Assembly (NCBI RefSeq): GCF_003672135.1
Contig: NC_039510.1
Span: 1,054,001-1,118,000 of the forward strand
Direction of reading: 5' to 3'
Origin: Ooceraea biroi
Taxonomy: Eukaryota > Arthropoda > Insecta > Hymenoptera > Formicidae
DNA length: 64,000 bases
The notes beneath the pieces are model-generated. The model searched no databases. It saw only the letters and a program-made list of their open reading frames with translations, and was not told the DNA's origin. Of the stretch, positions 1-13,200 are shown in pieces. Positions within the stretch are counted from its first letter, which is position 1. Every line of letters begins with the position of its first letter. The position numbers were made by a program, and so were the translations under genes.

Positions 1-400
1 GTCATTCCTCGTGAGGGCGAAAGTCCCCGAAATTCGCGACATGTCCCAACAACGTCGGCTCATTACGACGCTTATGCGAAACTGCTGCGAGGCCACTAAT
101 TAAACACAGGATCCTCGCGTATCCCGGGATGCACAGGGCTATTTGCACACAAAATAATATGCGGCGGGGTGCCTCACAATTGTGTACACATTTTGCGTCT
201 CGTGCTAGCGTGCACGCGCGACTAGTCGTATATTATGCGTGTACTAGAAAGTAAATTCTGCGGCGCAAATACGCAGTGTAAACTCGCGTGTGATTGAAAA
301 TGCACGAATGTGGAAACTATTCGAAAACGGAGAGCTTACTTTGTCGACAGCGAACGAAATGTTAACAATGTTTATGTATTTCCGTACAATATATCGAACG

Positions 401-450
401 TAACAATAATCACAGCAAAAATGAATTTGCTTTTACTGTGATTATTGTTA
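401..450. repeat. Short perfect inverted repeat (15-bp stem)
   Basis: TAACAATAATCACAG at 401-415 is exactly the reverse complement of 436-450, separated by a 20-nt AT-rich loop. The stem does not extend outward. It is shorter than a usual animal microRNA precursor, and its origin is unknown. Confidence 0.8.
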
Positions 451-2458
451 AGCTTGATACGCTGCATCGGCCGAGTAAATATTAAATGTTTCATTAGTCT
501 CCGGTATTAAATAAGTCAATGTGATACATTATGCATTTTTATACGTGCATCTGAACATGTATTTTCACCTATCGCGAAAGAGTGTTTGTTTGTGAAAATA
601 CCATTATTGACTTTTAAAGAACGTTTCAGATAGAACTTTCGAAATACGTTCGTTAAGCTTTACAATGTACGTGCAGGTACCGTTTAATCGGTCGCTTGAT
701 TGACTTCTGTTCTTACAGAGGGATTTATAGGAACTTACGGTCAGCTCGAATAGTTGCCTCTTTGCCACTTACCAAAAGAGCTCCATCACTCGAAAGCCAC
801 GATTTTTCACGCTAGGAACAGACTAGGAGAACGGGGGACGTGAAAGACGAGGGAACAGAAGGCCGGGAGTTATTTCGATGAGAAAGCTCGTACGGGGCAT
901 ACTCCCTGAGCAAAGCGCGCCATAAAAACCCAGAATTTCGTAGAAAGCACGAGGAGGAGACGTAAAGTTCTTCGGGGCACGGAAGTGCATTAAAAACTTA
1001 TTCGCACGGTGCGCTGTACAAGGTTGTTAATACGGGGTTAACAGCATAATGGAGACGCCGCGCCGAACTCGCGATTTATTATGGCGTTTATGGGCTGTTA
1101 TCCAAGACGTCGTACTCGTGTCAGACTCGCGAAACGACGAGATGCAAGATGTGATTGCAAAACACTAAAGTTTCGTCGTTCGTCGCATCGCAGTTGTCTT
1201 CGTGGAGCTCGAGGCATCGTGCATCTCGACATTAAGGGATGGGCAAAGAGAACGTCCACTTTAATCGGACAACTCAGTAGAAAGAACGGTGAAGATGTAA
1301 TATCGAAGATTAAACGGCCGGACTCGCAGAGAGAACCGAGAGGCTGAGAACAGAAACGTGTAAGCATATTGGCGTTCCTTCGCAAACAGGGTAGATGCAT
1401 TTAGTCGGCAAATTTCTCTCTTATCTCGGTTAATTGAAACCGCTGGCGCGGACGCGGAAAGCGGCCTTTTAAAATGACGACCGGCTCTCTCGAAAATGTG
1501 TGACAGGATGTTAAGAAATGCAGTCACGTGTACTTGGATCAAGGCTTTGTTTCCGAATACCGTCATTTATCTTTGATTTAAAAAAAGTAATGATTTTTTT
1601 ATATGTATAAGTAATTACATGTGCATTTGTACAACGTATAATAGGTTTACTTACTTGCACAGCTTTAGCGAGTTAAATGATATAGCGTATTATTATAATT
1701 ACATTGTATTAATATTTAAAAAATTCGCATATACATACGCACAGTGTGGATTTTGTTGGTCGAGAAACATATGAAAAACTTCGCAAACGCAATTGTTTCC
1801 AATAAGAAACGTTATTGTTGGATGAGCGAAACTTTCGCGCATAGGGTACTCATTTGTAGAGGACTTCTCTCGGGAACAGCACTTGGCTGGTTAAAAATAC
1901 TTTAATTTACATAAGTAAAAGCTTCGCTTAGTGTCACTATGTCACTGTATTGTTCTCAGGAAACATAGTACTGGCAAATGCCAGAAAAGTAATTTTGTTA
2001 CGTCGCTAATAAGTCAAAGGAGCTCGACGGCTAAGTGTTTTGCAGACAGGATCAATTTGTCATTTGCATTATTTCTAAAAACAGGAATGAGATGATATTA
2101 GATACATTAATGTTAGCTGGAAGGCGCTTGTATTGTTTGATCCAAATTAGAATGGATAATATAAATATCGTAATTATCTGCGACGATGAGCAAAGTTAAT
2201 TACAGGAATTCTACGATTGGATTGCAATCGATTTCCTGTTAACTGGGTAAGTGGGAAGTTTATAAACTACTGCAATATATATTGAGTATCGCGCAAGAAC
2301 GGAAGGAGGAAGAGAGAGTGAGAGACAGAGAAAGAGAGATGCGGATTGATGTGTTTTTCAGAAACTTGGCCGTACGATGTATCGCAAACTAAGGAAATTT
2401 GTCATACTTTACGTATATCCATAAGTTTCTGCTAAACTCTATACACAAATTGGTATAC

Positions 2459-2565
2459 TACTGATCAAAAAAGTATCGGGAATGGTTCAATAAAACGCAA
2501 GATTTTGAATTTATTCATCAAAATTTATTTCGTCCCCTTCAAAGTATTCTCCTCCTCGCAGGCGT
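2459..2565 (-). pseudogene. Mariner-like transposase 3' end, truncated
   Basis: On the minus strand a short frame ends GEYFEGDEINFDE and a TAA stop at 2513-2511. GEYFEGD or GDYFEGD followed within a few residues by the stop is the characteristic C-terminus of mariner-family transposases. About 30 bp beyond the stop lies a terminal-repeat-like end containing ATACTTTTTTGATCAGTA, also typical of mariner elements. Everything upstream (the DDD catalytic core and the N-terminal helix-turn-helix domains) is missing, because the sequence above about 2565 no longer reads as transposase. It is therefore a 3' stub of a dead copy, on the same strand as the neurobeachin exon and inside its intron. Which mariner subfamily it belongs to cannot be said from so short a piece. 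Confidence 0.72.
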
Positions 2566-4110
2566 GTGTATATTAGTATTAACATAGAACCGCGCATCTC
2601 CATTCAATGTATCCGCTTTTTATATTGTGAAACAATCATTTTGCAATCGTCGTTACTCTCCCTTGATCATTACGTGTCACGTAAGGATGCGCATGAAAAT
2701 ATTCCGAGCAATTTACGGGCCTAATGGCTCGTGTTCTTATTTAAAAGACCCTTACGGGAGATTGACTCTTATATCGCGCACGAAACCAATGGCTTGGTAA
2801 GTTGATAACTAAATCGTGATTGATCTATATTTGTCGCATATCATCCGCGTGTCTCGCATCTTCTTTATTAATCGTGCATATAATCACGCTTCCTGCATTC
2901 TTCAATTCTTAACGAGAAATATTAACTTCATGTTTTCCTCAAGTAAAATATATTTCCTCCGAATTGGACTAATTTATCCAGTAATCTTCTTCATTACGTA
3001 TCTTCTTTATCTGCGATTAGAACAAATCGCTAATGGCTGAGAAAAACGTTAACGATCGCGCGGTACGCGTGCCGCCATGTTAACATTTGTCACCAAACCG
3101 ATCGATATCCTAATTTACCCTCGTGCTGCTACATCCGTTTAGGCGATGAATCGATCGCGATCGGCTTTGGACTTGCGTCGCGGCATCGTCCCTATCGGGA
3201 GACTTCTCCGAGCAAACTCACTTTTCCGTATAATCCCGGGGATACGGCTGATATACACGAAGGGCGAAACCATAAAGCCTTCGCTCGGCTTCTCTCATCC
3301 CATGCCAGAAAATTTCGTTGCGGTTTCCCGCACCACGTTTCCTCCACGGCGCTTTCGCAGATCTCACTCCGCGCCCACCCTCCAGTCAATCTCAGAACGG
3401 ATGGAAATGTCTCTGGTACCTACCCCTCGACCGCGTACGGTCTTTCTACAGCCTTTCCGAGATCTCGCACGTTCAAAATTTAACAGGGATTTATGGAGAT
3501 AAACCCAAATAAGATTGAACTCTACTCACGATTCCGCGTACGTTGACGAGCGCGCACGCGGTGCGCACGATGGGGTGTCTCGATCTTCGGATCCTTCGGC
3601 GGCATCGACTTCCCTCGGATTGAAATGTTACTTCACGCGCGACACGAATAAAGCAACGGTCCCCTGAGATCATCACCCTCGGGAACGTCCGCCGATGTCA
3701 CGATGCATTTTAAAGTTCTCGCGCAACGAGTTTCCGTCTCAGATGGCCCTCCGCGCGCAAGGACGAGCGCTCGTCCCGGGTGAATGAGCGAACTGCCCCC
3801 AAGTTTCAGCAGGTCAGGCTTGATGTATCGGTCCAGTGATAGAGTACCGGCATCTGGACGGAAGTTTCCTTCAGCGGATATTATCTGTCACGTCTTGCGG
3901 TTGACCGCGACGTAATTGTCCATCACCTCGCTCTTGTACGTCAGGAAGCACGTCAGCATTACTCTTTCGCGTTGAAATGGATCTTTTTTTTTGGTTTACG
4001 CGTTCGCGGTGGAAGAGATGTCCGAGAGGCCGAAAAGGGATAGTTTTACAGGAGATTTTTCGCCGTGGACGAGTTCGAGGCAGGCGCGCGCAATCACGTT
4101 ATTAGATTAT

Positions 4111-4144
4111 CGTTGTGTAACGTGTCGTTACTCGTTACACAACG
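4111..4144. repeat. Perfect 12-bp hairpin
   Basis: CGTTGTGTAACG at 4111-4122 is the exact reverse complement of 4133-4144, with a 10-nt loop. It may be only a chance palindrome. Confidence 0.7.
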
Positions 4145-5432
4145 CACGCGACGGCGCGCAGAATTTCGACTGCAACGTTGAGTAACGCTGTTACGCGCAA
4201 ATTCTTTCCCGTCGACGGCGAGTTATCCGGACAGTAATTTGACGTACTGCAGTTTTATGAGATTACCGGTGTGTGTATATACGGCACTTCAGCACGGAAT
4301 CGCCCGAAATTCACCGGCCGAATGGACGCACGTCATCGCGCGAGCGATTTATGCGCTCGAAATTTATCACGGCAAGGGAAGCAACGCTCGAACATGGGCA
4401 AAGGGTTAACATGAGATACTTCCTTTTTCATGCGTCGAAAAATTTGGTTGGCGAGGCAGGAAGTTCGGCAGGCGCGTGTCCTTTCGATCGCGTGGATGGA
4501 ACCGAATAATTCTAATAATAATAATTTTTCGCTCTGCCTCGAAAATAACCGTCCGCGTGGTCGGATTCGTGAACGCTTCGTCGGAATGCGTAGAATGTGC
4601 GGTAAAATTGGCACGCTGCTAATATGTTCATGCTCGTTAAATGGCGCATCGTCGATCACAATAGCAATAGTATTGACTACCATTCGCTCGGATGTTTGTA
4701 ATTGCAGTCATTCCTTTTTCCTCTTCTCTTAGTTGCTTTCACACTTTCCGGGGAAAATCGGATGAACCGAACCCGAGAGCTTTCCGGCAGCTTCCACGTT
4801 CGAAGGAAGCGAAGGTACCCTCAGAGCAAATAGTAACGAAAAGTTCTCTCCGCTGTACCGCGATCACCAAGGCAACGTCTGACGTAACGAGCGACTTTCG
4901 TGGCTGGTACAATGGATTATTATTTCGAGATGTGCGTCAGAGCGGCGCACATTGAATTAAAACGGACACAACGTATTGACGGACTCGAAATTGACGGGGG
5001 AGGAGGATGAGAGATCGGGAACGTGAAAGGGACGCGTGATAAAACGACATTAATTAAGTCCATCGCCGACAACGGGCATAGGATACAAGGGCGGGGTTCG
5101 CGCAGCTGTACACAGGGTAGCTGTCGCCCGGGGGTGAGTCATCGTCGCTGCCGCTGTTTCTCGCGGCTCAATCGAACATGCGGGATATACGTGACTCTCG
5201 CGGGAAAATAAAAAGGGAAATAAGCGGCCGAGCAGAATGGCGATGTGGATCTCTTTGTGCGGCGACGCGTAACGATCGGTAGAGCCCGGCTACGCCGGGA
5301 ACCGCCGTTGCTGTTGTAAAATCTCGATGATGTACCGCGGGTCGAGTAGAAAATTAAAACCGCGCAAGACGGAGTGTTTCGCGTGCCCGAAATAATTCAC
5401 CTTCGCAAATTCAGGATGCCTTCGAAAATTCA

Positions 5433-5455
5433 GGAAGAGAGAGAGAGAGAGAGAA
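5433..5455. repeat. (GA)n microsatellite
   Basis: About ten uninterrupted GA units, continuing into a short purine-rich run. Confidence 0.9.
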
Positions 5456-8400
5456 AGGAAAAGAGACTTACATAGTGAAATAACTCTATTTAAAAGGGAG
5501 GATTCGTCGATCAGTTTGTTCGAGATTAAAACGCGCATCTCTGAAAAATCATTATATCTCTTTAGATTTCTGAATATTGTCACGACGTGTATTGTATTGT
5601 CTCGTACGTGAATATACTGCATGAGGCTGAATTGCGATCAAGAGTGCGCTGTGCGTGTGTTCGGGGCTCTCCGCTTCGAGTCTTGATCAAAAGCGGCTGT
5701 TGTACAGGACGTAGGTACTTGTCGCTTTTATCGGTGCGCCACAAGGAGGCAAGGAAAGAATGGTGGATATCACTTCCGCGTTGGAATTTCCACTTCGTTT
5801 CGTTCGCGAGTTGACGAGCACCATTTCTCTCGCCGGTCTCTGATTGGCAATAAAGCGCCGGGCATGATCGAAGCACGGGTCAAGACGCTCGTCTGGACGA
5901 AGGCGAAGTAAATGAAAGCCGTTGTCCGCCTCTTCGATGAAAACTGAAGCTTTACGTTTCCAATAAGTCGATCGTAATGGGTCCTAATCGGACGGCGACC
6001 AGATTGCGTTCGTCTCGTTCGTATTTCCAGTTTCGGTGGCTCGCGTATAATCTCGCTGCGCGGGTTCCCTGTCACGTTCCCCGTTCCGCGAAATTTTCAA
6101 TGTTTGCGATTTTATTGAAACGCGAATTTGATTTATAACGCCGATAAATGTTTTTTACTTCCAATTACGTTGATCACAGCGCAAAATCGGAATAACTCGT
6201 GCTGTGACGGGCGCTGCAATTTTATGAAATATTTTCATCAAGTCGCTCCCATCGAATATATTGATTATATGATTGTTAAAACATCGATCATTCACGATCT
6301 TTCATTAATCTTCATTTGTCGCGATGAAGAAAGTAACGATTTATCTGTTGACCGGATATGAACGCAAGCGTGCAGAAAATAAATGCGCAATGATGATGTA
6401 TTGTTTTTTAACCGGCGCGTATGCGAGCATTATACATTATGATTTTTGCGTTGAATAGTGCGAAATGAAGCACTGCCAGCAATTTTATTGCTTCATTACA
6501 TTCTACGGTACGCGTAGTATACAAAACGTCAATCATTATTCTGTCATTAATTTAATTAATTTACATTTAAATTTATGTCGTATTTTTCTGACTTTAGTTC
6601 TTTTATGAAACAGTCTCATGAAATATTCTTTTATGAAGTATCAGGTGTTTGTAGAAAAAAGCATTTTATATAAAATAGCTAGGTTATGGAAATACTGGAA
6701 TTCATAAATATTCTGCGAAATATGTGGTAGCAATACTCTACAATATAAATTTTATTTGTGCATGAAATAATATTTAAAACACATGCGGATTCCAGACATG
6801 TTTGCGAAGAACCTTTTATACATATTACGCAAAATGCTCATACCGCTCTCTTTCACTTCTCGCGATATCGTAATGGAACGTTTTAGACCACGTTTTTTAT
6901 GGATAAGGATTTTCAGGGTGCTATGCGCGCGGTAAATGCAATGGAATTTATGAATCGGTACGCAATATGGTTTTTTTTTATTGCGTGAGCATTTCGACGA
7001 AAAGTATTTCCTGCGTCGCGATGTAGCCGATACGTACGCGAAACGAAATGCCGGAAATTTCAGGCTTCAAAAGCCGTGAGCCAATATTCAGTGTAGGCAA
7101 ATATATAAGCAGGCCTTAGCCATCTCTGCGCGTGTGCTACAAAATGGAATGATATTGATTCTCATATCGTTTATGGGGATCTGTTGTGCCACCGTGAATG
7201 CCGTGCGTGAATGGTGTACAATATTTAAAAAATAGCCCATTTAACTAGAACATTTTGGTGTTGAAATGTTCAACGTTGCAAAATCGACGTATTTCCGACA
7301 CATCCGCGGTTTACGTATTCCCTTTCGCGATTTAGCCTGTCGAAAGCGCATGGGCGCTCCATAAATAAAACGCGCGTCGCGTACTTAGCCGTATGCACAT
7401 TTTGCATGATGGCACATAACACACGCGCGCATTCCGGTATACCGCACGCTCGCGCACGTGTGCAGGTGAGATCGATAGCGCGAACAAGCGACAGACGCTT
7501 CGATAATTTTAACTCCCCGTTAAACGCCGTAAAGCCCTCTGTCTCGCGCTTTTCCGGGCCAGTGCCTCGGAGGCTGTGCAGCCCGAACGGAAATTTCTAA
7601 GTTATCGACGGTGACGTCAGCTTGGGTCGCGTTCTCCGCTCATCCGATTCGCCTCGGGATCACACGATCGGTGCCACGAGAGACTTGGTCGAGAGCGGCA
7701 AAGTGCTGCCGGCACCCCTCTGTGGAATAATTTTCCAGCGCGATGGATCGACGCAAGTCGCGAAGTGTCGTCGTCGACGGAAAGGACAAGTAGATCGGAG
7801 CAAGGTGGCGGCGAAGGGGGCGAGGATGCGAGAGGATGCCCCAGCACCAGAATGCATCGCCAAAGCGGAGTACCGGGGAACGGGGGGTGGTTTCCTTTCT
7901 AGCTGGATCGTTTCTCCCTTTACGTCGACGAGTACAACGTCATGGGAGCGTGATGTGGAACTAAATCCTCATCAGCATATCGACGTAGCGGCTTAGCCCT
8001 CTCTGAGCTGCGTATGTATCGACGATCGTGGACGAAATTGCCATTTTTCCGTTCGCATCGATCGATACACTTCGATTACTCGTTACAGGGAGGATTAAGA
8101 GCTCATAGATTCTATGCAATTTTTTTTAGTCCGTCCTTTGCTTCGAGAGTAGACTTCGTTAAGCGGAGAGAGATGATTGCCTCTCGGAGTATCTTTTCAC
8201 CTCCACATGGTTCTCCAAAATTACCGATCGTGGAAAATCGTCCTGTTGAGATGTGCTCACGTTACGGTGCATAGAGTCATGAGACAGCTGCAGATGACGG
8301 GGAGGGAATTATGCGGGAATTACGCCGGCGAATATTATGCGAACAATGTTTAAAGCTTCACCCTCACCGCCCTTAGCAGTGAGGTCTCAGCTTCGCAAAT

Positions 8401-10217
8401 GCCATCGCGCGCATTCTTCTTTCCGGTGCATTTTTCTTCTCCGTTTAGCCGACCAGGTCCAGCGTCCCGGCGCGTTCGCGAAAATGGAACGCACCACGGC
8501 CCATGAATAACTCACGAATCCCGCGTTACGTTACGCGCGCTGTTTTTAAGCTGCTGCATCCGTGTGCTTCGGACTTTGTTGCGTTCTTTTGCATTTTCGC
8601 CGGAATCATTCCCATTCGCGATCCTTATCCAATTAGTTTTCATTTTTCATCTGAGGGATCGCCATCGCGCACTGCTATCTCGCATGCTGATGCCTCCCTC
8701 CGCACCTCCATTATCTCCTGCTGCGGTGCGCTTTGAGACGACGATGCGCAAATCACGACGAATTGTTCCTCATTAATACTCATTTGTCTTACTTACACGA
8801 AACGGGCTTTGAGCGCGTAATAAAGAGCCGATAAGCCATTACACGTCTTTTGATGCAAATGATATTAGACCGCCTTGCCTTATTCGTACCCACCCCCCGC
8901 CGAAACATTAAGTGTGTTCTTATTCTGCCCCCGGCAGTTATATCACTAAGCTGAAAGAGCATTGGGGCTACACGGTTTCCGTTAATTTCTCCGTTATATT
9001 CGCGAGAAAGAACCGTCGTTTCCCTCGCGCGTTGTACTTTTTTTAATTACTCTCTTTCATCGCTGTGCGGTGCAGCGCTCCTGACGAAAATTGAGCTCGC
9101 CGAACTCGCCGCAATAAACGTCGATTAAGCGTCGAATGTACGTAGTGGTCGATGAAACTAAACTGTTGCCAACGAAATAACCGGAAGACAAATGGAACGC
9201 ATTTGCGCGCGGAACGATGGTGGCAGAGCGCTAATATTTTGTACTTTTTTTGTTATCACGCTGCTCCGGAAGTACGTTCGCACGTATGAAGATAGTAATA
9301 TGTGATCTTCGTCGACAGTATCTCGCGAATTCTCGATTTTCCGCTGCGAGTTCCCGAGTTCTCCACGTCGGGAACACAATTGCACAGGCTCGATTGCATA
9401 CACGGAATGTTTAGACGCTCGTAGAACGACGATTTTCAGCGTTTGAATAGAATCCTCGCGATATTGCTAGTCGTGATGTGGGTGGTTGCCATCATGGCTA
9501 TCGACACGAGTAGTTTTTTCACGGTCTCCCTCGGCGCGCGGAAAATCGACGTTTTCCATGCAGCTCCACGGACAGATCGGAAATGAAAGGACCGTCTTGT
9601 TTAGCGATACTCGAACGGCGAACGCTCGTCACTGATTACTTTTCGGGAAGTACGGACCTGGAGAAGCAATTTACATGATAAGAGAGAAAGGAAGGAGAGG
9701 CAGAGAAAGAGGGAGCAAGAGAGCTTATATTTATTACCCACTCCATTACCTTAATTTCCATTTGTTCGCGAATTAAGTCGCACTGCAGTCGCCGATACGA
9801 TACTCGGCTGCGGCAATTTGCGAAGAATGTAAAGGAAGAACTAATGGCTGTTTCTTTTCGCGTATCAAGCTGCATTCGAGCCATTACTCGCCGAAAACGT
9901 AGCATCGAACATCAGCGGGGCGGCATTAAACGATACTGTCCAACGATTTTCATGTAGCATTGCGTTTGTTGCCATCACCTCCGACAGCTTGCGAGAAGAA
10001 ATTCCGGAGCGGAATGATGCCTCGTCACGCGGCATAATATCGCCGACAGGCCGCGGGGGTGGATATGGATATATCCCCGCGCGGATCAATGCACGGAGTC
10101 CGTGCATAACAAGGCCGACATCGTCAATACCGGGGACAATAATGTCCCCCGCCCTCGCGGATGTCGCACGAACGGAACGCGCCGATAGAGGTGAATCGCA
10201 GTTGAAGTACAACTCGG

Positions 10218-10260
10218 CGAAGAAAGGCGGCAGGGAGGAAGGAAGGGAGGGAGGGAAGTA
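10218..10260. repeat. G-rich purine tract
   Basis: Runs of GGGAGG and GGAAGG on the plus strand. Three GGG runs are closely spaced and a fourth lies nine bases away, so this is only a weak G-quadruplex candidate. Confidence 0.6.
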
Positions 10261-13200
10261 GGCAAGGAACGAGGACCCGCACAATCGAAGACAGAGGAGT
10301 TGAGTGCGCGCAGTTGGAAGCTACGAGACGAGAAATCTAGAGAGGAAGAGGCGGATGGGGCGGTAACGACGACGGTGACGACGGTGTGATCGGGGCGGAC
10401 GGGGGGTCGTAATAAATCAATATATTCTACTCACGCAGTGGCGTAACGACACATCTCGAATCTCCGCTCAAGCGTGTCCACCCTCGATCACTTCATTGTC
10501 TTCACTTTCATCCCGCGGATATTTCGTACGCGGATCGCGCGCTCGTCTGCACGTTCCACGCGTACTCGTATGGAGATTGACGAACGTTCGATGGAATCGA
10601 ACGGAAAAACCGTTCCGGTCGAGGGGGAGAGTCGATTTGTACCACCCCACGCGGTGCAGTTATGAAAACTCGAAAATCGAGTGGTCTGTTGCGCCGTTCG
10701 AAAAAAGCTCGTTGACTGTTCGCCAAATTCGTTGGGAATACTGTAATTTAGAGTGAGAATGTTTATCAATCGGATATGGATGTTTTTCTTCTAAACGGTG
10801 TTAATAAATGGGAAGCGAGCGCATATATCGGCAACGCAAAATTCATAGCACGCTACGACGATATTGAACAATAATAATTTGCATTGGATAGAAAAATATC
10901 GCGTTTTCTCTTCATTGCCGGTTACCTTCGTGCGTGAAAAATATTTTTTCGATATTACTGATGCAACATTTATTGACTGTTTAGTTTACCACAAATATTT
11001 TCCACGGTGTGTATAGGATTTACGGTTACGCGGCAAGAAATCATTTCCTTCCGGGAAAATACAGGCACACATGCTGCGTGATGTATGGCGAAGTTCCCGA
11101 TGAAATTTTTATAGAAATATGGCTGGCCAACGCGTATCAGCCGCGAGCATAACTTCTTGAAAACGTTGCGAGAACTTTGTTCCATTTTAAAACTCGAACC
11201 GCCTACTCCTCTTCGCGATTGTTAATAATATATCTCAGCAGTGGAAAATAACTTTGTCTCTTCTTTCTCTGGAACTTTCGACGTCCCCAAGTCACATAAA
11301 TATTTTCAACCGACGCAAAGTCAATTTGACATAGATCCAAAAGCGATTTTTGAAATTTCACAAGGTGATAAATTCACTTAATTTTCTAATTTTTTCGATA
11401 GTTTTTCACTTACTTACCTTAAACAATCATATCGATATCGATCGCGTTTATTTTTCAATTTTCCAATATGTCGACTGTAAAATTCGCCGCAATCGCGAGA
11501 GCGGATTTCTTTATTGCTCGGAAATGCACAATTGGCCTCTCTATCGTGTATCGTATTTTTCAGTTATCGCGTCTATTTCAAACCATTATGTACGGTAACA
11601 TCGATTTATCCAATTTCCTTTTCCGGTTACTGTGGGGCCGGCATGAAATAACATGAATTGCGGAATAAACTTCGATCGATAGTCCTCATGAGAGTGACGC
11701 TCTCGTTACGACGCCGACTCGCCGGGATGAATCGCACCGTAAGAGATTCATGAATAATTCGTCATGACCGTCGCGCAAGTGTCAGCATTATCATTGCCGC
11801 TAAACAGGATTAATATCCCGGCTGGATTAATAACCCAGAATATTCACACGTGGCCGAGCGTGCAACGCGAGCGCGTGCACGCGTAATTGTAGCCGTAACG
11901 CGAGCACGGGGTAACATAATCGACGGATTCAGAGAGAGGGAGAGAGCTAAAACCGCCACTCGATCGCGGCGATCTTGCTTGGAGCTTTAAACGGCATCCT
12001 CGTTAAATTCCTCGCAATCCGCAACCGTTCAGCGCAAAATCGTGGACGTTTTTGTCTCCGCGTGACGTACGGTAATTAGACACGCGTGTGCTGCATGAAA
12101 CTGCATTCTGGGATCTATTGTATAATCTGTATTTCGAGTATAATTTTCCGAGTTCGTACTGCACGTATAAAGGCGCGCCTTCATGCCAACCCTTTCGGGA
12201 CGCAGCGCCGTGTTCTCATCAACTGTAAGATACCTATCTTTGGAAAGGCGAAATCTTGCCTTTAGTTCGCGCGCGAGTCTCCTCCTATCTAGACGCCCGA
12301 AATATCCTTAAACTTAAAGCGAGTTCTCTGACGAGGGAGATAACAGCGAGCGAGTCCCTTGTGCGAAGACTCTTTTGAACGATATGCATTGTATATATAA
12401 AAGCGGAAATTTAAAATTAATTTGTTGTAAAATCATGGATGTTAAATAACATTTCACGTTGCATATTATTTTACTAAATTTTTAGCGTTACCAGAAATTC
12501 GCACAAAGAATCGTTTATGATTGCGTTACGCGAACGTTGGAAAATATTATTGGAAAGAATATTATATATGCACTCTCTTTCTATTGATATTATTGCAATA
12601 ATTGATACTTTCAACTTACTAGGCTGGAATTGTCATAAAACAAAATTCTGAAAATCATAAAGATAACACGTGATCGCGATAGCCGACCTAACAAAATCAT
12701 AAATCGATCAGTTTAATAAAAGCCGGACACATATGCGTATCGCATACATACAGACATACGTTACTGATTACTGATACTATATAGTGGTTCCCTTTGAACT
12801 GTACACGATATTCGCGCACACAATACAATAATAATTGAACCGATGGCGATGAACTAATCTCTACGGTAATTTGCCAGCGTGGATCCATATGAAATGCGCA
12901 ATGCGCTCGACGGTGCTTATAGTTCCGACTGCGCAACAAATGCGTCTGCATTTCAAGCGAGGCGGAAGCGGACGAGGCCTTTCCCACTTAATTGTGTCAC
13001 ACAGTGATTCGACGACCAATCGCATTAATATTTGACGTTTAATTCCGCCATTGATCTTCGATGCTCGTGCGATCGGTGATCGGCACGAGTGGAAATCGTT
13101 GATTCCGTTCGTCTACGAATAACATGAATTATTCAGCGTGCAATTGTACGCAATTCTCCGCGGTAATGATACGCGATTAGGTGACGCTACCCACCATTGC

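Noticed and set aside
2207..2247. Plus-strand exon-like stretch ending at GTAAGT
   Set aside because: Only 41 nt in AT-rich DNA with a weak acceptor; strong donor hexamers are expected by chance in 64 kb.
10226..10258. Possible G-quadruplex
   Set aside because: Only three GGG runs are close together; the fourth is nine bases away, outside the usual loop limit.
12167..12220. TATAAAG followed by a GC-rich stretch, as a possible promoter
   Set aside because: No initiator-like TCAGT at the expected distance and no downstream gene.
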